DNA of 64,000 bases from Salegentibacter salarius (GTDB lineage: Bacteria; Bacteroidota; Bacteroidia; Flavobacteriales; Flavobacteriaceae), in assembly GCF_900168265.1 (NCBI RefSeq), contig NZ_FVZF01000016.1, positions 1 through 64,000 of the forward strand. Direction: 5' to 3'. Positions 50,732-57,848 of the stretch are shown here, piece after piece. Both the position numbers and the translations under genes were made by a program. How positions within the stretch are numbered: position 1 is the first letter of the stretch; the number at the start of each line of letters is the position of its first letter. The notes beneath the pieces were generated by a model. That model worked only from the letters and a program-made list of their open reading frames with translations. It made no database searches and had not been told where the DNA came from.

Positions 50732-51115
50732 CTATTTTCTTGCCTGAAAGATCTTTAAATATAAATGGGAAGACATTTTACGGGCATTGTTTTTAGCCCG
50801 GTTGGCTAGTTCGCCCTCAAATAATTCGTCTATGGTTTCAAACCATAGGTTGAGCCATATCCCAAAATGATAGGAAGAGATTTGCTGGTTGTTTTCCTGG
50901 TCTACCTTTACATGAACCTTTTGCGGGTTCCCTTTGTACAGAGCCTTAAAAAAGAGGTTACTTTCCCAAAAATCGGTTAACTTCTCGAGATGTGCATCCC
51001 AATCCTGTATAACCTCATTAAAAAAATGACCAATTTCAGGGTTTTGCCTTACTTTTTTATAGAACCCGGAAACAAGTAAAAAAACATCTTCCCGGGTTTT
51101 AATATCACCTGACAT
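50732..51115 (-). CDS. Truncated hemoglobin, group III
   Basis: This 127-residue haem protein is a short 2-over-2 globin. The proximal His is probably His83 in YHFGIWLNLWFETIDELFEG, and Tyr19 (FYKKV) is the B10 tyrosine expected in the distal pocket. The late conserved signature FEGELANRAKNNARKMSSHL matches group III. It may bind oxygen, NO or sulfide. It follows a small membrane protein gene by nine bases and probably shares its promoter. Confidence 0.93.
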   Translation of the reverse strand: MSGDIKTREDVFLLVSGFYKKVRQNPEIGHFFNEVIQDWDAHLEKLTDFWESNLFFKALYKGNPQKVHVKVDQENNQQISSYHFGIWLNLWFETIDELFEGELANRAKNNARKMSSHLYLKIFQARK

Positions 51116-51124
51116 ACAAAGGAT

Positions 51125-51406
51125 TTAAAAAATATTTATAAGAATAAAGGTAGCGGAAATAGCAAGGCTTATCAACAATGCATTAAAAACAACTTTCGGT
51201 TTAAACTGAGCTAGAATTACAGTGTTGAAACCCATACAGGCTACCACTACAATAAATAGTTGAAACATATCTAAAAAGCTGTGTCCGTTCATTAAAATTA
51301 GCATAGCCGCTACAGATCCTAAACAACTGGAAGCTATAATTCCCATTGCTGAATATCCCAAACTCATCTCTTCAAAATCGACTAGTAAATTCTTGTAAAG
51401 TTTCAT
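51125..51406 (-). CDS. Small membrane protein upstream of the truncated hemoglobin
   Basis: This 93-residue protein has three predicted membrane helices (about residues 16-37, 46-63 and 70-92). I recognise no domain and no catalytic residue. Its coupling to the globin gene (nine bases) suggests a shared role in oxygen, NO or electron-transport physiology, which is inference from position. A perfect palindrome lies upstream at 51452-51469, where a Crp/Fnr activator would bind. Confidence 0.75.
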   Translation of the reverse strand: MKLYKNLLVDFEEMSLGYSAMGIIASSCLGSVAAMLILMNGHSFLDMFQLFIVVVACMGFNTVILAQFKPKVVFNALLISLAISATFILINIF

Positions 51407-51451
51407 GATTTTTAATTCTGGCGTAAAATTAAAGTGTCAACAGAAGTTTTC

Positions 51452-51469
51452 TTATGAGTAAAATCATAA
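51452..51469. promoter_or_regulatory. Palindrome resembling a Crp/Fnr binding site
   Basis: TTATGA-N6-TCATAA is a perfect 18-base inverted repeat with the size of a Crp/Fnr box. Its centre is about 30 bases from a near -7 box (TAATTTTA at 51431-51424, reverse strand), which would place it near -40, the class II activator position. The receiver-Crp gene ends 2.6 kb away. Confidence 0.45.
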
Positions 51470-51476
51470 TGAGCAA

Positions 51477-51512
51477 AAAAAGCCTGAAGAAAATTGAGTT
51501 TCTTCAGGCTTT
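51477..51512 (-). terminator. Terminator of the CoA-transferase gene
   Basis: AGCCTGAAGAAA pairs with TTTCTTCAGGCT over 12 bases, and a T run follows on the reverse strand. Confidence 0.92.
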
Positions 51513-51532
51513 AAAATCATTAAATAGTTTCT

Positions 51533-52807
51533 TTATCTAAACTGGGTGTATGATTCCTTTTCCAGTTGTTCCCTATGATCTGGATGTGCTATGGAAATAA
51601 GTTCTTTTGCTCTTTGCCTAAGGTTTTTTCCGTAGAGATTTACAACGCCGTATTCTGTAGCTATATAATGCACGTGTGCCCTGGTAGTAGTTACGCCGGC
51701 ACCTTCCTTTAAAAAAGGGACTATTTTAGAAATCCCGTTTTTAGTAATGGATGGCATAGCGATAATAGGTTTGCCGCCTTCAGAAAGAGCTGCACCTCTT
51801 ATAAAATCCATTTGGCCACCAACTCCAGAGAATTGATATTTCCCAATGGTATCGGCGCAAACCTGGCCGGTTAGATCTATTTCTATAGCCGAGTTTATTG
51901 CGGTGACCTTAGGGTTCCTCCGAATAATTGCGGTATCATTAGTATATGCAGCTTCTTTAAAATGAACTATTGGATTATCGTCTATAAAATCATATAATTC
52001 TGGCGAACCTATTGCAAAACAGGTAACCAGTTTTCCGGTTTTTATCTCTTTATTCCTTCCGGTTATTACTCCAGATTTAACAAGGGGTAAAATGCCATCA
52101 GAAAACATTTCGGTATGGATTCCCAGGTTTTTATGATTTTTTAAATTGTTTAAAACCACGTTGGGAATTCCGCCAATTCCCATTTGCAGGGTGGCACCGT
52201 CTTCAATTAAGCTGGCTACGTGTTTTCCAATTTCCTGTTCAATTTGCGTAGGAGTGGCTATTGAGGTGGCAAAAATAGGTTCATCTACTTCTATGGCCGC
52301 ATCAATTTGGTTGCTATGAATAATCCCGTCTCCGTGAGTTCTTGGAACTTTTGGGTTTATTTGCGCAATTACTTTTTTCGCTGTTTGAATAGCGGGTAAA
52401 GTGATATCTACCGAAGTTCCAAGTGAGCAATAGCCGTGTTTATCTGGTGGTGATACCTGGATGAATGCAACGTCTAATGGGAGAAGATTTCTTCGGAAGA
52501 GATTATGTATTTCACTTAAGAAAATGGGGATATAGGCTCCTTTATTAGAATTAACCGCGCTCCTTACATTGCCGGCAACAAAGCAACTATTTATGCTAAA
52601 AGCTTTCGAATAAGGTTCTTCGGTATATTTTGCGTTACCTTCCGTATGAATTTGAAGAATTTCTACATCTGCTAACTCATTATAGCGATCGCATAAGGCA
52701 TCAATTAATTTAATTGGGGTCATTGCTGAACCCTGAATAAAAATACGATTACCGGAATTTACTATAGCAACGGCTTGCTGTGCAGATAATATCTTTGGAT
52801 TTTTCAC
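51533..52807 (-). CDS. Acetyl-CoA hydrolase/CoA-transferase family enzyme
   Basis: This 424-residue enzyme is of the acetyl-CoA hydrolase/4-hydroxybutyrate CoA-transferase family. It moves CoA between acids such as acetate and succinate, or releases it. Motifs DGATLQMGIGGIPN, HTEMFSDG and GVGGQMDFIRGA are visible. The start is GTG 52807 (MKNPKIL), four bases after the YceI stop. The role may be acetate overflow or scavenging under low oxygen, inferred from the neighbours. Confidence 0.92.
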   Translation of the reverse strand: MKNPKILSAQQAVAIVNSGNRIFIQGSAMTPIKLIDALCDRYNELADVEILQIHTEGNAKYTEEPYSKAFSINSCFVAGNVRSAVNSNKGAYIPIFLSEIHNLFRRNLLPLDVAFIQVSPPDKHGYCSLGTSVDITLPAIQTAKKVIAQINPKVPRTHGDGIIHSNQIDAAIEVDEPIFATSIATPTQIEQEIGKHVASLIEDGATLQMGIGGIPNVVLNNLKNHKNLGIHTEMFSDGILPLVKSGVITGRNKEIKTGKLVTCFAIGSPELYDFIDDNPIVHFKEAAYTNDTAIIRRNPKVTAINSAIEIDLTGQVCADTIGKYQFSGVGGQMDFIRGAALSEGGKPIIAMPSITKNGISKIVPFLKEGAGVTTTRAHVHYIATEYGVVNLYGKNLRQRAKELISIAHPDHREQLEKESYTQFR

Positions 52808-52811
52808 AATT

Positions 52812-53390
52812 CTAAGTTTGAATATTCAGATTAAAATTGATCTCAATCTCTTCATCTAATACAATTAATCCGAAAATTTTACTGGGCGCTTCCAGATTAA
52901 AATCTTTAATATTTAGCTGTAGTTTTCCATCAAAACAAAGCTGTTTATCCCGGGTGATCTCCACGGGGAATTGGTAATCTTTATTTATTCCTGCGATATT
53001 AAAAGTTAAGGTAACCAGGGCGTTTCCTTCCCGGCTCATATCTATTTCCTTAAGTTTCAATAGAATTTTTGAATGTTCTTCAGTTTTTAGAAGATCATGG
53101 AAATCTTTGTTTATTTTTCGGTTTCCGCAGTCAAAATTCACATTTTTTAGGGGTAACACGCTGTTTTTGAAAAGCATGATATTTGCTTTTTCTGAATAAT
53201 GGACTGTAAAATTTTCATCTTTAAAACGAAGCGTATTAAAGTCACATTCAAAGTCATTGATATTGGTAGTCCCAGAAATACTAAGATTACTGTTGGGTAG
53301 AATTGTAATTTCCCTGGTTTCAAAATCAGCTTGTGCTATCCCAGGAATAGCAAGAAATAGTGTGAAGAAAAATAGAAAATAAGTTTTCAT
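52812..53390 (-). CDS. YceI-family lipid-binding protein 1
   Basis: This 192-residue protein has a signal peptide (ending PGIAQA) and the YceI lipocalin-like barrel (SISGTTNINDFECDF, LTFNIAGINKDYQFPVEI, EAPSKIFGLIVLDEEIEINF). Family members bind isoprenoid chains in the periplasm. The gene is followed directly by the CoA-transferase gene. A second YceI gene lies at 54937, separated by a porin-like gene and a repeat. Confidence 0.85.
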   Translation of the reverse strand: MKTYFLFFFTLFLAIPGIAQADFETREITILPNSNLSISGTTNINDFECDFNTLRFKDENFTVHYSEKANIMLFKNSVLPLKNVNFDCGNRKINKDFHDLLKTEEHSKILLKLKEIDMSREGNALVTLTFNIAGINKDYQFPVEITRDKQLCFDGKLQLNIKDFNLEAPSKIFGLIVLDEEIEINFNLNIQT

Positions 53391-53432
53391 ACTGATTGAA
53401 TTAGGGCATTTATATAAATATAAGCAATAGAT

Positions 53433-53525
53433 TTTACTCGATAATCGAGATTGAATGCTCCGAGGCTTTCCTCGAAATCAAATTATATTTTCAATAATCA
53501 TCTTCCCGAGCTTGCTTCGAAGTAG
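53433..53525. repeat. Three-hairpin repeat, family 2, copy 4
   Basis: It starts TTTACTCGATAATCGAG and contains CGAGGCTTTCCTCG and CGAGCTTGCTTCGAAG. It lies between YceI gene 1 and the porin terminator. Confidence 0.82.
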
Positions 53526-53559
53526 TTTATTCAAAAATTGCTCCAAACAGAAAATAAAA

Positions 53560-53596
53560 AGCCCCGGCGAATCTCTTAGAGATAACATCCGGGGCT
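53560..53596 (-). terminator. Terminator of the porin gene
   Basis: AGCCCCGG pairs with CCGGGGCT around a 21-base loop that holds its own TCTC/GAGA stem. A T run follows on the reverse strand. Confidence 0.85.
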
Positions 53597-53607
53597 CAAC
53601 ATTCAAC

Positions 53608-54912
53608 TTAAAAACTAATCGCTGCTTCTAGCGTAATTCCGTTGAATTGACCTCCATTGTTTATGTCTCCTACAGGATAGTCATTGTACTCCTGGTTAAC
53701 ATATTCCAGTTTAGCAAGAATGTTCTTTGTCATAAACCAACCTGCACCTAATTGGAAACGGTTTACGCTAATATCAGTGCTGCTGTCAAGTTCACCGTCT
53801 ACTGTACTGTAACGACCTCCCAGGTAGAAATCTTCATCTGCACCAAATCTGTAGATAAGTTCACCTGCATAGTGGTTGTATGTTCTTGTATCAGTATCGT
53901 TTTTGTCCTGTCCACTAATAGTTTCAATGATTCCGAAGAATTCAAGTCCACCATACTTAATAAATGGGTTGATCATTACAGATGTCATCTCATTGTTGAA
54001 AGATGTGTTGATACGTCCGGCTCTAAAACCAGGTCCGTTTCCATCAACATCAGTCATTACGTTGTAGTAACGAGTACCGGCACGGTCACCTGTGTAAAGG
54101 TAGTTGCCACGTCCGTAGTTGTGTCCACTATAAAGAAGAGATCCAGTTAATCTAAATCTGAAATCTTCATTAAATTGATTATCATATCCTAATTTTGCAA
54201 GGAAAGAAGGATCTGTCTCACCGTCACCAGCAGTAGACTGGTTTAGTTTACCATTTGTAAATCCAACCATACCTAACCAAGGCCCGTTGAACATATATAC
54301 TTCAGCACCAACTTCGGTAGTGAAACTGTCCATTAAATAGTTTCCTACAAATGGGTTGTGAAGTGAGTGAGCGTTGTCTGTTCTTCTAAAGTGAGCATCA
54401 CCGTAGTTGTTTTCCATGTGTCCAATCTTGATTCTCATGTGATCCATAAGACCTTCAGCGAATCCTTCATTTATGAAGTCTAATTTATCTATCTGGATAT
54501 AACCACCTTTTACCCAAGCTTCAGAGTGGTGTTGAGAAGATAGATAAGTTCTTAAGTGCATCCTCACACCGTCATAAAGTAATACATCAAGGTCTAGGTT
54601 AGCAGTAGCCAGGTTGAAGTTTCCTTCAAGGTTTTGAAGTTCAGCTGCGTCAGATTCGTGATCTAAAGACTGGAACTGGATGGTAGAAGCACCACCAACT
54701 CTTACCTGTACTCCGTCAAATTCAGTTTCAGTATCTTTTTTAGCTTCAAAATCGTTGATACCGCGTTGGTCTCTTTCTCTAAAGTTAGGAAGATCTCTGT
54801 CCCATATAGTTTTGTTCTCTACATCCACATCTACGTCTACGTCTTGTGCCTGTGCCTGAAAGCCTGCGGCCATCATTAGAGCAATTCCGAAATATTTGAT
54901 TGAATTTTTCAT
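53608..54912 (-). CDS. Porin-like outer-membrane beta-barrel protein
   Basis: This 434-residue protein has a signal peptide (residues 1-22, ending FQAQA) followed by an Asp-Val run (DVDVDVDVENK). Many amphipathic strands and a C-terminal LEAAISF follow. It looks like the phosphate-selective porin O/P or alginate-export type of barrel, but no conserved motif allows a firm substrate call. It is co-directional with and 24 bases behind YceI gene 2, with which it likely forms an operon. Confidence 0.82.
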   Translation of the reverse strand: MKNSIKYFGIALMMAAGFQAQAQDVDVDVDVENKTIWDRDLPNFRERDQRGINDFEAKKDTETEFDGVQVRVGGASTIQFQSLDHESDAAELQNLEGNFNLATANLDLDVLLYDGVRMHLRTYLSSQHHSEAWVKGGYIQIDKLDFINEGFAEGLMDHMRIKIGHMENNYGDAHFRRTDNAHSLHNPFVGNYLMDSFTTEVGAEVYMFNGPWLGMVGFTNGKLNQSTAGDGETDPSFLAKLGYDNQFNEDFRFRLTGSLLYSGHNYGRGNYLYTGDRAGTRYYNVMTDVDGNGPGFRAGRINTSFNNEMTSVMINPFIKYGGLEFFGIIETISGQDKNDTDTRTYNHYAGELIYRFGADEDFYLGGRYSTVDGELDSSTDISVNRFQLGAGWFMTKNILAKLEYVNQEYNDYPVGDINNGGQFNGITLEAAISF

Positions 54913-54936
54913 TGTAATAGTTTTTAAATTGAATAG

Positions 54937-55524
54937 TTATTTAGAAAATGTTGATTTGAATTTAATAGTTAGTTCTTCTCCTGTGGTAATTGTTCCAAAC
55001 ATAGCAGTAGGAGGGTCTACTTTGTAATGAGTCATATTGATATCCTGTTTTCCGTTAATTTCAAGTTTATTTCCATTAAGTTTTACTGTAAATTCTACGG
55101 GAACTTGTTTAGAAACTCCTGAGATTTTTAGTGTGGCAAGACCGTTCACTTTATAGGAGTCGCTTCCCTGAGCTTCAATCTTTTTAACTTCGTCCAGTTT
55201 AAATTCAATATTTTTATATTCGCTAGTGTTAAGCGCTTTATAAGCATTTTTGTCCATTCCACCTTTTCCGCTATCTAAACTCTCAGCAGGAACGGTAACC
55301 TGTAAGCTAGAAATTCCTGTAAGCTTCCCATCTTCGGTAGTGATTGTGGCGCCTCCTTTTTTAGAGTTTGCCTTCATTTCCCAATCGTGGATATTAGAAG
55401 TTCCTTCAACAATAATTTCTGAAGAATTATCCATTCTAAAATTTTGGCCAACCATGCTTCCTGCGGTTAGCAGCATAAAAAATACGCCTGTGAGTATTAG
55501 TTGATATGATTTTAAAACTTTCAT
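54937..55524 (-). CDS. YceI-family lipid-binding protein 2
   Basis: This 195-residue periplasmic protein has a signal peptide (ending GSMVG) and the YceI pattern (IIVEGTSNIHDWEMKANS, LATLKISGVSKQVPVEFTV, HYKVDPPTAMFGTITTG). It shares the fold but little sequence with YceI protein 1. It is the first gene of the YceI-porin pair. The 267 bases upstream carry no perfect -7 box (CAACTTTG is closest). Confidence 0.87.
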   Translation of the reverse strand: MKVLKSYQLILTGVFFMLLTAGSMVGQNFRMDNSSEIIVEGTSNIHDWEMKANSKKGGATITTEDGKLTGISSLQVTVPAESLDSGKGGMDKNAYKALNTSEYKNIEFKLDEVKKIEAQGSDSYKVNGLATLKISGVSKQVPVEFTVKLNGNKLEINGKQDINMTHYKVDPPTAMFGTITTGEELTIKFKSTFSK

Positions 55525-55791
55525 GCTATTAGGTTTTTAAGTTTGGTACAAAGTTGGGGTAGAAATGCAGCAGAATTTATGACGAGAGTCAGGTTTGAGA
55601 ATATTTCTTACCAGGACTATTTTGGGCCATACTAAAAGGAATTATAGTATTTACAGAGGTTTGTAGCGGCTAAAACGTTTTCGAAATACCAAAATAAAAG
55701 AATATTTCTGCTGAAAAAACAGTAAAATAGGCTAGAAATTATATCGAGATAATTCTATTTCTGAAGAAAAAGGGGAATAAAAACTCGCTTT

Positions 55792-56670
55792 TTAGTAATA
55801 AAGCTCGTCGGTTTTTAGGTTTAGGAACCTGGAAGTGGCGAAAAATGTACTTAACCAGGTAATTAATATGCCTAAAAGAAAAATTCCTATAAAAAGCCCT
55901 GCAAGTAGTTTTACATCTGAAGTTAGGGCAAGTTGAGGAAAACTATTGTTAAGGTAATAAAGGGCGCCGGCCATTCCAATAAGGGCTATTATGGCTCCAA
56001 TTATTCCCAGTTTTACACTTTGCCAGATAAATGGCCTGCGAATAAATCCTTTGGTGGCACCCACCATTTGCATGGTTTTTATAATAAATCGTTTGGAATA
56101 TACAGAAAGCCTAATAGAACTGTTGATAAGCAATACTGCAATAAATGTGAAAACTCCACTGGCAATAAGTACCCAGAAACTGATTTTCTTTACATTTTCG
56201 TTTAGAAGTGCGATAAGCGGTTTATCGTAAACCACCTCATCTACAAAATTTTTGGAAGTTAGATCGGCTGCAATTTCATCTACCTGTTCGCCAGAGACAA
56301 AATCGGCATTCATATAAACATCTATAGAATTCTGTAAAGGATTATAGCCCAAAAACTCCATAAAATCTTCGCCTATTTCCTTGCTATGCGCCTCGGCTGC
56401 TTCTTCTTTAGAAACATAGGTGGTAGATTTGGTATAATCTGCCATCGCCAGGCTTTTCTTGAGTTGTTCTATTTCAACATCTTTGGCGTTATCTTTTAAA
56501 TATACCGTAAGCGCAATTTGTTCTTTAAAATGGTCGGCCACCTTTTTGGTGTTTAAAACCAGCAATCCCAGCATTCCCAATAAAAAAAGTACTAAAGCAA
56601 TACTAATCACTACCGAAAAATAAGAAGATACCAGGCGGCGTTTCTGGTATTTTTCAAAGGATGTGCTCAT
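55792..56670 (-). CDS. ftsX: Cell division protein FtsX
   Basis: This 292-residue inner-membrane protein has four membrane helices (about residues 15-38, 160-185, 215-238 and 255-280) and a periplasmic loop between the first two. It couples the FtsE ATPase to peptidoglycan hydrolases at the septum. The FtsX-type end RFLNLKTDELYY is visible. No ftsE lies in the window. Confidence 0.92.
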   Translation of the reverse strand: MSTSFEKYQKRRLVSSYFSVVISIALVLFLLGMLGLLVLNTKKVADHFKEQIALTVYLKDNAKDVEIEQLKKSLAMADYTKSTTYVSKEEAAEAHSKEIGEDFMEFLGYNPLQNSIDVYMNADFVSGEQVDEIAADLTSKNFVDEVVYDKPLIALLNENVKKISFWVLIASGVFTFIAVLLINSSIRLSVYSKRFIIKTMQMVGATKGFIRRPFIWQSVKLGIIGAIIALIGMAGALYYLNNSFPQLALTSDVKLLAGLFIGIFLLGILITWLSTFFATSRFLNLKTDELYY

Positions 56671-56814
56671 AGGGCGATTTCAGATTTTTTGTAAAAATAA
56701 AAAAGATAAGCTTGCAATATCTTTAAAACGTTTAAAGTTTAAAAAAATTAGCGAAGTTTTAAATTTTTTATTCAGGAATAGGAAACTACCATAAGGTATC
56801 TGTGAAAAATTATT

Positions 56815-56880
56815 CGTCAAGCTGAACTTGTTTCAGCTTCTAATATGTTCATTAACTTAGATGCAGAAAAATATTTAGAG
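56815..56880. repeat. Dispersed two-hairpin repeat, family 1, copy G (right arm decayed)
   Basis: The left arm is intact (CGTCAAGCTGAACTTGTTTC and on to AGCTTCTAA). The right arm has lost its stem (TTAGATGCAGAAAAATA). It lies in the divergent gap between ftsX and the ketopantoate reductase gene. Confidence 0.75.
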
Positions 56881-56921
56881 TTTAAAGATACTTCTAATTT
56901 CATTTTGAAAAGCAGAATACT

Positions 56922-57848
56922 ATGAAAATACTAATCTTCGGAATTGGGGGCGTTGGTGGTTATTTTGGTGGAAAACTTGCCCAGGCTGGATTTAACGTAA
57001 CCATGATTGCCCGCGGGAAACACCTGGAAGAAATTAAAGAAAACGGACTTGAAGTTGAAAGTATCAATGGTGACTTTACGGTGCAACCAAACCTCGCTAC
57101 CGATAATTTAGCTGAAGTTCCTACTCCAGATTTGGTGATTTTAGGGGTTAAATCCTGGCAAATCCAGGAAGTAGCAAATAAGTTGAAGCCAATAATTTCG
57201 CCCGAAACAATGATTTTACCTTTACAGAATGGCGCCAATAATGTAGAAAAACTTTTGGAAATTCTACCGAAGCGAAACATTTTGGCCGGGCTTTGCCATA
57301 TTGTAAGTTTTGTAGAAAAGCCCGGAAAGATAAAACACGTTTCTTTTGAACCCAGAATCACTTTCGGGGAAATTGATAATTCTAATTCAGAAAGAATTCA
57401 GCGATTAAAAACGGTTTTTGGAAAAGCTGAGATCACTAATTTTAATCCTGAAAATATTCAGCTGGAGATTTGGAAAAAGTTCCTTTTTATTACTACTATT
57501 AGTGGCCTTGGTGGGTTAACACGGGTTTCTATAGATAAAATTAGGGAAAGCAAATATTTATATGATCTACTGCTAAAAACCGCTCAGGAAATTAAATTGA
57601 TAGCTAATGCTAAAGATATTCCGTTAGCCGAAGAACATTTGGAAAAAGCCTTTGAAATTATTCAAAATCAACCACCGGGAACTACTGCTTCTACACAAAG
57701 AGATATTATGGCGGGACGGCCTTCAGAATTAGAAAATTTTAACGGCTTTATCGTAAAAGAAGCCGAAAAACTAGGCATTGCAACACCCGTAAATAAAATG
57801 ATCTACGAGTGTTTACTGCCTATGGAAAAGGAAGCGAGGAATTCTTAA
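56922..57848 (+). CDS. panE: 2-dehydropantoate 2-reductase (ketopantoate reductase)
   Basis: This 308-residue NADPH enzyme reduces ketopantoate to pantoate in CoA synthesis. The nucleotide loop FGIGGVGGYFGGKL starts the protein, the substrate region PLQNGANNVEKL follows, and the catalytic Lys lies in EIWKKFLFIT. Its stop abuts the convergent GH31 gene with no base between them. Related enzymes act on other keto acids, so the substrate is likely but not certain. Confidence 0.9.
   Translation: MKILIFGIGGVGGYFGGKLAQAGFNVTMIARGKHLEEIKENGLEVESINGDFTVQPNLATDNLAEVPTPDLVILGVKSWQIQEVANKLKPIISPETMILPLQNGANNVEKLLEILPKRNILAGLCHIVSFVEKPGKIKHVSFEPRITFGEIDNSNSERIQRLKTVFGKAEITNFNPENIQLEIWKKFLFITTISGLGGLTRVSIDKIRESKYLYDLLLKTAQEIKLIANAKDIPLAEEHLEKAFEIIQNQPPGTTASTQRDIMAGRPSELENFNGFIVKEAEKLGIATPVNKMIYECLLPMEKEARNS

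Noticed and set aside
53752-54150. 132-codon plus-strand frame opposite the porin gene
   Set aside because: It is a shadow of the barrel protein's codons, without a start context or domain.
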